Shown: piece after piece, positions 54,100-64,000 of the stretch
How positions within the stretch are numbered: position 1 is the stretch's first letter
How the letters are laid out: every line of letters begins with the position of its first letter
Source: Basidiobolus meristosporus CBS 931.73
Lineage: Eukaryota > Basidiobolomycota > Basidiobolomycetes > Basidiobolales > Basidiobolaceae
Direction: 5' to 3'
Assembly (NCBI GenBank): GCA_002104905.1
Contig: MCFE01000493.1
Span: 1 to 64,000, forward strand
Length of the DNA stretch: 64,000 bases
Translations under genes and position numbers: made by a program
Notes under the pieces: generated by a model
Told to the model about the DNA's origin: nothing
Databases searched by the model: none
Seen by the model: the letters and a program-made list of their open reading frames with translations, nothing else

Positions 54100-54759
54100 A
54101 CTTTTCATAGGGGAATGGCTTCCTTCACTACTCATTTGGTATATTAAATATTACCTTTCATAATTGCATCAAATGTTCTTTAGTGTCCCATGATACCTTG
54201 TTAGTTGGAACTTATAGATATTTGATAAATAGTTTTTTTGGTGTGCAAAGTGTAAAGAAGTACCAGAGCTAATGAGTAACATCTATGATATGAATAGTTT
54301 AACTTTAGTGGTTGCAGCAATTCCATGCTTGAGCTTGTTTTGCTGATGATCTCTCCATACAAAAAAAAACCCAAAAAAGGCCAGCAGAATACCTATATAA
54401 AATCAGCTGAGTTCAAGGTTTCTTCAAGCTCACAACTCTCAATACTTGGGTTACTGGCTATTTGGCAGACAAGAAGATATATTATGCAGGAGGGGACCAG
54501 ACCAACTGGCTTATACACCAAGTGTAGTAAGCAGCTACTCACAACATTGACCAAAAGCTGCAACTAGAAATTTGAAGCAAAAATGCCAGCTGAATGCCAG
54601 AAAAATACTGTCAAATAATAGCAGAACACTATCAGCTACTCATATGAACTCCAAGTCTGAGATTTTTACAAGGCCACTTTTGTAAGAACCAGTCTGATGA
54701 GTGCATTCCTTCAACAGTAGCCACAAGCACAGATGTTCCTGCCTTCAAAGGGTGTCAAG
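54100..54759 (-). pseudogene. very old copia fragment (Gag-protease region)
   Basis: Scattered similarity to 48800-49160: GGCTTCCTTCACTNCT, CATCAAATGTTCT, TTTTTTGGTGTGCAAAGTG, and near 54690 the zinc-knuckle text (CAGTCTGATGAGTG, CAACAGTAGCCACAAGC). It is followed directly by an LTR fragment in the other orientation. Confidence 0.65.
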
Positions 54760-54966
54760 TGTTGTAAAAATATGTAATTCCAGCTAAATATTCTCCTAAC
54801 TAAGTCACTTAGAGCATTACCTACAAGTCTTGGAGAATACTGACCAAATTCATTGTTGGAAATTACTTTGAGTATTTTCACCAAAACATTGTGTACCCAG
54901 AACATGCCATTGCTCAAAGTTGTCCAACTGCCAAAGTTTGCACACATGTTCTTGGCACCTTCAAGT
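54760..54966 (+). repeat. partial family-A LTR
   Basis: First 207 bp of an LTR in plus orientation, ending abruptly at CACCTTCAAG where an oppositely oriented LTR begins. Confidence 0.75.
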
Positions 54967-55263
54967 TATGATTCTTCTACCTAATGATTGATTGAATATA
55001 CAAGTAGTATATATACTTTTACATAGTCTTGGCAAAGAAAAGACACAGAATATGATTAGGAAGGTCCTAAGTGCATGTATGCAAATCTTGGGGCTGTTTG
55101 GACAACTTCAAGAAATTTTGTATGCTAGGCATGTGATATTATGGTGAGAATATTCCAAGTGAATCCTGAAAAGGAATTGTGTTGGAACTCTCCAAGATTG
55201 TAGGTAACAATCTAAGTGAATAAGTTAGGTTAATATATAGGTAGAATTGCAAACCTTACAACA
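54967..55263 (-). repeat. partial family-A LTR, opposite orientation
   Basis: Ends CCTTACAACA at 55263. It lacks the first about 50 bp. With 54760-54966 it forms an inverted LTR junction. Confidence 0.75.
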
Positions 55264-55869
55264 CTCTCAAGATACTTCTTATCATCTCAATGCTGGCCTA
55301 AATCCATTTGCTCATTTGAATCCAGGATAATGCTCATGGTACAGATCTAGTGCATTCTGCTTGGCCTTTAGTTCCTGAAAGTCCCATGGTATGCTGGCCT
55401 TTGGATGATGGCATGCCAGACTTCTTGTGGCCTCTTGTATATTAGCCCACTTTTTGTCATTGCACATAATAGCTTCACAGTGTGGGGCTGTATAAGTCCA
55501 AGGGAGAGATATGTCCAACAATCCTTGGTGTTTTGTGTGTATGGAGTTCACAGGGTGCACAAGCCTCAGACAAAGGCTTGCAAGGAATACTTGGGTTTTT
55601 TTCTTTACCCTAGTGTGAAGGGGAATGAAGCCTCAAGCTTGTCAGAGGACAGCTATTGAGCTACAATCCCCAACTTAGTTGGTGTCTTGGCAAAAGTATG
55701 TGCTGGGTTTAGCATCCATTGAGACAACAATGTACTAAAGCTTCCAAAGTCAACACAACTATAAACTCCACCAGCAGGGACTTGATCAGAATTCAGCTTT
55801 GGTCAATATCTCAAGAAATCAATCAAGAGAAATCTCACTGGTTGTGTATATTTTCAGGTATATCAAAAG
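55264..55869. other. unassigned sequence within the retroelement cluster
   Basis: No copia domain recognised. A short frame at 55312-55560 (-) has no family signal. Confidence 0.4.
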
Positions 55870-55990
55870 TGTTGTAAGAATTTATAATTCCACCTAAATA
55901 TTCACCCAACTTAGTCACTTAGATTATTACCTACATATCTCAGAGAATACTGACCAAATTCCTTGTTGGGATTTACTTAGAATATTTTCT
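55870..55990 (+). repeat. short family-A LTR fragment
   Basis: TGTTGTAAGAATTTATAATTCCACC through TTGGGATTTACTTAGAATAT, the first third of an LTR. Confidence 0.75.
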
Positions 55991-58642
55991 AACTTCTGTA
56001 GCACTCTCTCAATGTGCACTTATGTATGTGGCCTCCTTAATACATACATTAATACCAGTTCTTGTGTGATATAGTAGTAACTCTTATGACTTTTGTGAAT
56101 CCAGGAATTAGTAAATACCTGTACTGTGGCCAACCATTTCACACTTTTGGAATTCCAAATCTGAGAATTTACATCAAGATAATAGTTGCAAATGGCTCAG
56201 GATGATCTGGCAGTATTAATTACTAGTTGGAATTGATTTTTGGAAGTAATCTTGCTGGATGCTTGGCTACTACTGTGGAATTACAGGCATATCACAAAGA
56301 ATAGTAAAGGCCCTGGATTATGCCTGTATATTTTTGGCACCCACCCCAACACAATTATTCAACACACCAAGTCAATAAGCGGAAACCACTTCCAAGGCAT
56401 CACCCACTCCCGTTACAGGATTTTTGTACTTGCCCTCTTATGAGCCACTTGAAGCAATGGGCCTAAAAACATGCGGCAAATAGGCACTAGCTTAAACATT
56501 ACAGAGGCATGATAAAAGGCCAGGTGGAAGATAAGAAAAGTCTTGGTGTCCAGATGTCTTTTGGAGTGGTTGGGGATTTTCGATCTTTGCAGGGTTTCCA
56601 CACCTCGGAAGAAATGGCGGAGTATCCTTGGATGTTGAGGCCAACGGTAAAATTGGTCTCTATATAATGGCCAAGCTCACTATCGTGATATGTGTGAATA
56701 ATCGAGCTCCATATCAAGCACTCCCAGCAGTAAGCACACTAGCAAAAGCAGCTTTTACAAATACCCAAGTGGGGTGGCAGAAATTAATGGTCACTTGGTA
56801 AGATATCATCGAAGAATACGTAAGATCGCAAGAGGAGCTCGGCAGGGCTAACTTAGTCGAAAGAAAGCTGGCTTTCAATTGGCTACACTACCAAGAGTGC
56901 CAAGTGAAATTGTGGAATGCAGACAAAAGAAACTGGTCCTTGCATCTGGATTTGACTGGATCACCACATGAAGACCAATTCCAAACATTGAAAGATTGAA
57001 ATGGCCGGATCAAGTACCGTGATAAGCAAAGGTGCTGTACTCTGGAAAACCATTGATGTTTCTATTCCCCAGATTAACCATCGGGCATGTACAATATGAT
57101 GACTGCGCACTTCCAACTGTTCCTATGGAACAACTGCTTGTAGAGTAGGCAGATGATCGCAAATTGGGCGATTTGAGGTTTTGAAAATTTTATGCCAATT
57201 ACAGCTCTCGGAATTGCCCAGGAAATAAGTGACTCAGGGTAAGAATTCCAATACTCCGACCGTAAACATGCTATGACATCAGGTACAAATGGCTTATTGC
57301 GATAAATAAGTACAACCAGTTCTCTGGGCCCTAAATCAGTATTGTTACGCTGAATATACATCAGGGCCTGATAATTGGGTCACCGACCAATGCTTAAAAT
57401 CAATTTATCTAGAAGTCAAGCTAGCCAAAAAGGCTAATCACATCCGAAATAGCCAATAGTCTAAACCCTGCTGATCAGTTTCAGATGTTCCTTCATTTTT
57501 GCCACGTCTGATTTTTATGCGCTGATCTGAGAACAGTTAACACGTGTAGCCGAATGCGGGATCGCGTCCTATATTGGGGAAAATCCAACACCATCAACTT
57601 GAGGGTTACCAACAAATTGGTTCATGGCTTTCACGGTGCTCCACGCCAGATTTTGGGAAATCCTTAGAGCGTCTTATCGATACCAATAAGGTAACAATGC
57701 ATTGGTCCAACTATTCATTGGCCATGATTACCTGAGAGCGGTTCTAAGTAATACGCGTACTTGGTAGATGTTGATATTGATATTGATGGACTTTGTCATA
57801 ACAGGACATAAATATTGATAAGTGAACACAGCTGGCCAGATCTGGGATACGTTCGGTTATGGCTTAGTTCGAGACGGTACGATCACAGAAGTATATCACT
57901 CTTGGTCACATTCTCAAATTTCAGGTATTGATATACAAGCTGATCCGAACTTGGACCACAACAGGCCACCATTTATGTGATATTCCGAAAGAAACGGGGT
58001 TACTATAGATTCTTCATTCTTCCCTACATTGTCTAAAAAATCCAATGCGATACTCAACGAAAGAATACACATTTCCCACAATCATTCCTAACTAATAATG
58101 GGTTTGGTTCCAGATATACCGTGGGCATGGTTCTTGGTTGGCTAGCCCAACAAGATATGCCGCTATGATAAAACCGGATAATCCAATGGATCTTACGCAG
58201 TGCACCCTATTTCACGGCCATGCAAAAAATGTTCGTATGCGGGTGAAAGTGGAAATGCATTTCTTTCACAAACCAACCTACAACAGCGAAGTAGTCACCT
58301 TGACAAACTAAACCGCCTCAAACCACATCATAATAGGGTATTTGGGGATAGTTGACTTGAGCCTATTTTTATCTCCCTCACTTAAATATCAGTGGGAGAT
58401 GAGAAATATATGACTTGATTTCATTTCCTCCAGGATGGCTGATGGGGTAATTGGCTAGGCACGGGCGGCTAGGTCTAGTTAGCATTTGCTATGTAGTATG
58501 AAGAAATTTCATACGGCTTCTGTTTATTTAATAAAGAATAAGCTTTCGGTCCACGGGCAAACAGATAGTAAATTTTTAGTCTAACCGGGCCGACAATCTA
58601 TATGTAGGGTACAAACAACCGCCACCTACAGTTCTATGGGAA
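55991..58642. other. long region without recognisable genes
   Basis: Examined on both strands: only short frames with no domain, no LTR match and no tRNA-like cloverleaf noticed. It separates the retroelement cluster from the repeat-protein gene. Confidence 0.5.
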
Positions 58643-61600
58643 TCACTTCCAATCACAAATAATCGATTGGCCAAGAGTTTTACAAACTGTGCCGCTAGCA
58701 CAATGGTTTTGAATCAAACGACCGTTGCTGCAGACGAAGAAGACTGGTGAAGTACCAGATTGCAGACAACTATACTGCCCGTCAGTGCACACCCCACGGT
58801 GAGTGGTCTTTGCATGGTTTTCTTCCCGCGTAACCGTCACGGTTTGAATATTGTGCAAAGTGACAGTTTGCACAGTGGTAACCGTAACCGGAGTAACATC
58901 AGTGACAGAAACAGTCAGAGTGGCTGTAGCACAGCCCGGGGCACATGTGGTGACAGAGGAAATTGGGAGACCTAAGAAATAAGCAAGTCAGAATGCTGTA
59001 TATATAGTATCATACGAAATACACTTACCGCTTGCCTGAGGAGAATTGGAAATAATGTTGGAAACCATATGGGTACCACCTCCTACAGAAGCAGAAGGCT
59101 GAACAATGACAGTGCGGTCAATTACAGTGTGAACCTTGCCATCTGTCTCCGTAACAGTAACAGTGCGAGCTCCGCTTTCAACGGATACCGTGGGCTGAAC
59201 AGTGACAGTGTAAGCATTACCATCTGTCTGAGTAACGGTAATGGTGCGAACACCACTTCCGACGGAAGCATTAGGCTGAACTATTACAGTGCGAACATCG
59301 CCATGTGTCTCGGTGATAGTAACGGTGCGAGCACCGCTTTCGACAGAACTAGTAGGCTGTACAGTGACGGCACGGTCAACGACAGTATGAACCTTGTCGT
59401 TAGCCTTAGTAATGGTAACAGTACGAGCACCGGTTTCCACGGAAACAGTAGGCTGGACAGTGACTGTGCGAACATTGCCATCAGTCTCAGTAACGGTAAC
59501 GGTGTGAGCACCGCTTTCGACGGATACAGCTGGCTGAACAGAGACAGTGTGGTCAGCGATAGTGTGTACGTTGCCATCTGTCTCGGTAATGGTAACTGTG
59601 TGAGGAGCGCTTTCCACAGAAACAGTGGGCTGAACAGTGACAGCGCGGTCAACCACAGTATGAACCTTGCCGTTAGCCTTGGTGATGGTAACAGTGCGAG
59701 CACCGGTTTCGACGGAAACAGTAGGCTGGACAGTGACTGTGCGAACATTGCCATCAGTCTCAGTAACGGTAACGGTGTGAGCACCGCCTTCGACGGATAC
59801 AGCTGGCTGAACAGAGACAGTGTGGTCAACGATAGTGTGTACGTTGCCATCTGTCTCGGTGATAGTAACTGTGCGAGGACCGCTTTCCAGGGAAACAGTA
59901 GGCTGAACAGTGACAGTGCGGTCAACAACACCGTTAGCCTTAGTAATGGTGACGGTACGAGCACCTGTTTCGACGGACACAGTAGGCTGAACAACGACAG
60001 TGCGAACATTGCCATCGGTCTCAGTAACGGTAAGGGTGCGAGCACCGCTCTCCACGGAAGTAGTAGGCTGAATAGTGACAGTGCGGTCAACGACGGTGCG
60101 TACATTACCGTCAGTCTCAGTAATAGTGACTGTGTGCGCACCGCTTTCGACGGAAACAGTAGGTTGAACAGTGACAGTGCGAACCTTGGCATTAGTCTCA
60201 GTAACGGTAACGGTGCGAGCACCAGTTTCAACAGAAACAGTAGGCTGAACAGTGACGGAGCGCTCAATGACAGTGTGAACCTTGCCGTCAGTTTCGATGA
60301 TAGTAAGGGTGCGAGCACCGCTCTCAACGGAAACTGTAGGTTGCACAATGACAGTGTGGTCAACAACAGTGCGAACCTTGCCGTCAGTCTCAATAATGGT
60401 AACGGTATGAGCACCGCTCTCGACGGAAACAGTAGGCTGAGCAGTGACAGTGTGGTCAACAACAGTATGAACCTTGTCATCAGTCTCAGTAACGGTAAAG
60501 GTGCGAGCACCACTCTCCACAGAAACGGTAGGCTGAACAGTGACAGTACGGTCAACGACAGTGCGAACCTTGCCGTCAGTCTCAGTAATAGTAATGGTAC
60601 GACCACCGCTCTCGACAGAAACAGTAGGCTGAACAGTGACAGTGCGGTCAACAACAGTGTGAACGTTGCCGTCGGTCTCAGTGATAGTAACGGTACGAGC
60701 ACCGCTCTCGACAGAAACGATAGGCTGAACATTGGCCGTGCGGTCAATGACAGTGTGTACCTTGCCATCAGTCTCAGTGATGGTAACAGTGCGAGCACTG
60801 CTCTCGACAGAAACCGTAGGTTGAACAGTGACAGTACGGTCAATGACAGTGTGAACCTTGCCATCAGTCTCTGTTATAGTAACGGTGCGAGCACCACTTT
60901 CGACGGAAACCGTAGGTTGAACAGTGACAGTACGGTCAATGACAGTGTGAACCTTGCCATCAGTCTCAGTAATGGTAACAGTGCGAGCACCGCTCTCGAC
61001 GGAAACAGTAGGCTGAACAGTAACAGTGCGGTCAATGACAGTGTGAACCTTGCCATCAGTCTCTGTTATAGTAACGGTGCGAGCACCACTTTCGACGGAA
61101 ACCGTAGGTTGAACAGTGACAGTACGGTCAATGACAGTGTGAACCTTGCCATCAGTCTCAGTAATGGTAACAGTGCGAGCACCGCTCTCGACGGAAACAG
61201 TAGGCTGAACAGTAACAGTGCGGTCAATGACAGTGTGAACCTTGCCATCAGTCTCTGTTATAGTAACGGTGCGAGCACCACTTTCGACGGAAACAGTAGG
61301 CTGAACATTGACGGTGCGGTCAATGACAGTGTGTACCTTGCCATCAGTCTCAGTAATAGTAATGGTACGGGCGCCGCTCTCGACGGATGCAGTAGGCAGA
61401 ACAGTGAAAGTACGGTCAATGACAGTGTGAACCTTGTCGTCAGTCTCAGTAGTGGTAACGGTGTGAGCACCACTTTCGACGGAAGCCGTAGGTTGAACAG
61501 TGACAGTGCGGTCAATGACAGTGTGAACCCTGCCATCGGTTTCAGTAATAGTAATGGTACGAGCGCCACTCTTAGCGGAAGTAGCAGGCTGAGCAGTGAC

Positions 61601-64000
61601 GGTGCGGTTAACAATAGTGCGAACCTTGCCGTCAGTCTCAGTAATGGTAACGGTGCGAGCACCTCTTTCGACGGAAACAGTAGGCTGAACGGTGATAGTG
61701 CGGTCAATGACAGTGCGAACCTTGCCATCAGTCTCAGTAATGGTAATGGTGCGAGCACCACTTTCGACGGAAACCGTAGGTTGAACAGTGACAGTACGGT
61801 CAATGACAGTGTGAACCTTGCCATCAGTCTCAGTGATAGTAACAGTACGAGCACCACTTTCGACGGAAACAGTAGGCTGAACGGTGATAGTGCGGTCAAT
61901 GACAGTGTGAACCTTGCCATCAGTCTCCGTAATAGTAATGGTGCGAGCACCACTTTCGACGGAAACAGTAGGCTGAACATTGACAGTGCGGTCAATGACA
62001 GTGTGAACCTTGCCATCAGTCTCAGTAATGGTAACGGTGCGAGCACCACTTTCGACAGAAACAGTAGGCTGAACATTGGCCGTGCGGTCAATGATAGTGT
62101 GTACCTTGCCATCAGTCTCCGTAATAGTAATGGTGCGAGCACCGCTTTCGACGGAAACAGTAGACTGAACATTGACGGTGCGGTCAATGACAGTGTGTAC
62201 CTTGCTATCAGTCTCAGTAATAGTAATGGTACGGGCGCCGCTCTCGACGGAAGCAGTAGGCAGAACAGTGACAGTACGGTCAATGGCAGTGTGAACCTTG
62301 TCGTCAGTCTCAGTAATGGTAACAGTACGAGCGCCGCTCTCGACGGAAACAGTAGGTTGACCAGTGACAGTACGGTCAATGACAGTGTGAACCTTGCCAT
62401 CAGTCTCAGTAATGGTAACGGTGCGATCACCACTTTCGACGGAAACACTAGGTTGACCGGTGACAGTGCGGTCAATGACAGTGTGATCCTTGCCGTCAGT
62501 CTCAGTAAGGGTAACAGTGCGAGCACCGCTCTCTACGGAAATAGTATGGTCAATGACAGTGTGAACCTTGTCGTCAGTCTCAGTAATGGTAACGGTGTGA
62601 GCACCACTTTCGACGGAAACCGTAGGTTGAACAGTAACAGTACGGTCAATGACAGTGTGAACCTTGCCATCAGTCTCAGTAATGGTAACAGTGCGAGCAC
62701 CACTTTCGACGGAAATACTCGGTTGAACAGTGATAGTGCGATCAATGACAGTGTGAACCTTGCCATCAGTCTCAGTAATGGTAACGGTGTGAGCACCGCT
62801 CTCGACGGAAACCGTAGGTTGAACAGTGATAGTACGGTCAATGACAGTGTGAACCTTACTGTCAGTCTCAGTAACGGTAACGGTGCGAGCACCACTTTCG
62901 ACAGAAACAGTAGGCTGAACAGTGACAGTGCGATCAATGACAGTGTGAACCTTGCCATCAGTCTCAGTGATAGTAACAGTACGAGTACCACTTTCGACGG
63001 AAACAGTAGGCTGAACACTGACCGTGCGGTCAATGACAGTGTGAGCCTTGCCATCAGTCTCAGTAGTGGTAACGGTGCGAGCACCGCTCTCGACGGAAAT
63101 AGTCGGTTGAGCAGTGATAGTGCGGTCAATGACAGTGTGTACCTTGCCATCAGTCTCAGTAGTGGTAACGGTGCGAGCACCGCTCTCGACAGAAACTGTA
63201 TTCTGAACAGTAACAGTGTGGTCGACCACAGTGTGAACCGTACGAGCACCACTCTTGATGGAAACCATAGGTTGAACGGTTACAGTACGGTCAACAATTG
63301 TGTGTACCTTGCCATCAGTCTCAGTAACGGTAACGGTGCGAGCACCGCTCTCGACGGAAACAGTGGGTTGAATAGTGACGGTGCGGTCAATGACAGTGTG
63401 TACCTTGCCATCAGTCTCAGTAACAGTAACGGTGCGAGCACCGCTCTCCACGGAAACTGTAGGTGGAACGGTTACAGTACGATCAACAATAGTGTGAACG
63501 TTACCGTCAGTCTCAGTAACGGTAACGGTGCGAGCACCACTTTCGACAGAAACAGTAGGCTGAACAGTGACAGTGCGATCAATGACAGTGTGAACCTTGC
63601 CATCAGTTTCAGTAACGGTAACGGTGCGAGCACCGCTCTCGACGGAAACCGTAGGTAGAACGGTGACAGTACGGTCAACAATAGTGTGTACCTTGCCATC
63701 GGTCTCAGTGATTGTGACGGTGCGAGCACCGCTCTCGACGGAAACCGTAGGCTGAACAGTGACAGTACGGTCAACCACAGTGTGAACCTTGTCGTCAGTC
63801 TCAGTAACGGTAAAGGTACGAGCACCACTTTCGACAGAAACCGTAGGTTGGATGGTGACAGTACGGTCAACAATAGTGTGAACCTTACCGTCAGTCGCAG
63901 TAACGGTAACGGTGTGGGCTCCGCTCTCGTCGGAAACTGTAGGTTGGGCGGTAACAGTGTGGTCAACCACAGTGCGAACCTTGCCGTCAGTCTCCGTAAT
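58643..64000 (-). CDS. giant Thr/Val-repeat wall or secreted protein with a C-terminal chitin-binding-like module (5' end off window)
   Basis: Two exons seen: more than 64000 down to 59029, then 58971-58643, joined by a 57-nt intron (GTAAGT...TTAG). The first exon carries about fifty 32-residue repeats (96 bp) of the form TVTVQPTVSVESGARTV / TITETDGKVHTVIDR. The last exon adds more TVTVT text, then a 45-residue Cys-rich module: C-DGQYSCLQSG, FFVCSNGRLIQNHCASGTVC, ICDWK. Six cysteines and the FxxCxNG...C-GTxC pattern resemble chitin-binding CBM19. High Thr/Ser and Val suggest an O-mannosylated extended stalk or adhesin. No GPI signal is present; the protein ends right after the module. The N-terminus and any signal peptide are outside the window. 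Confidence 0.85.
59101..64000 (-). repeat. 96-bp coding tandem repeat array
   Basis: About 50 units of 96 bp, continuing past the window edge. Units are 80-100 percent alike. Some are shortened, for example at 59930 and 60180 where the HTVVDRTVT part is missing. A 192-bp pair repeats exactly at about 60871-61062 and 61063-61254, showing recent expansion. Confidence 0.95.

Noticed and set aside
56240-57361. Short frames in the 56-58.6 kb region
   Set aside because: All under 100 codons, both strands equally open, no motif or splice pattern.
59069-63658. Plus-strand 1529-codon open frame as a second giant gene
   Set aside because: It is the antisense of the repeat array. It has no start context, splice or domain at its ends, whereas the minus frame joins through a good intron to a Cys-rich domain. 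Kept only as a finding.
59101-64000. CRISPR-like array
   Set aside because: Units are contiguous 96-bp coding repeats with no unique spacers, in a spliced eukaryotic gene.

Overview
The window looks like nuclear DNA of a small-genome filamentous fungus, most likely an early-diverging ('zygomycete') lineage. Genes carry short introns (about 45-95 nt, GTAAGT-type donors, CAG/TAG acceptors). The encoded set is fungal: protein O-mannosyltransferase, a vacuolar SLC12 transporter, a proteinase K-type protease, an Nce101-like peptide and a chitin-binding wall protein. There is also a short TTAGGG array. A Tctex-type dynein light chain of the DYNLT2B kind hints at a non-Dikarya lineage, but placement below fungus is inference.

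Layout. 1-5.5 kb is retrotransposon debris: a Ty1/copia element on the minus strand, split by a younger non-coding LTR element. 6.5-43.1 kb is gene-dense. In order it holds an RRP3/DDX47-type DEAD-box helicase, an unresolved coding-like stretch, thioredoxin (-), quinolinate phosphoribosyltransferase, a Tctex dynein light chain (-), a membrane protein with a filamin-like Ig domain, M14 carboxypeptidase 1, a penta-EF-hand protein and M14 carboxypeptidase 2. It continues with RNA polymerase I subunit RPA43 (-), an SLC12 cation-chloride cotransporter, a mitochondrial-type PPR protein, MTA phosphorylase (-), an N2227/carnosine N-methyltransferase-like enzyme, a PMT (-), carboxypeptidase 3, a small unknown (-), a subtilisin (-), an Nce101-like micro-gene, an interstitial telomeric repeat and a histidine acid phosphatase.

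43.7-56 kb is a copia graveyard containing one complete element (45494-50179, one uninterrupted 1339-codon Gag-Pol frame, 5-bp target duplication) surrounded by truncated copies and solo LTRs. 56-58.6 kb shows no recognisable gene. 58.6-64 kb is the 3' part of a large repetitive secreted or wall protein: about fifty 32-residue Thr/Val-rich repeats followed by a small Cys-rich chitin-binding-like module. It runs off the window edge.

Themes. Several products belong to a secretory or extracellular programme: three secreted carboxypeptidases, a subtilisin, an acid phosphatase, a Thr-rich wall protein and a PMT able to O-mannosylate such proteins. The most unusual items are a 182-bp repeat flanking two mosaic, gene-converted carboxypeptidase paralogues, the huge 96-bp repeat gene that is open in several frames on both strands, copia elements whose primer-binding site matches the anticodon arm of initiator tRNA-Met, and a repetitive tail on the PMT. 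Exon boundaries were worked out by hand from splice signals, frame and family conservation; none has transcript support.
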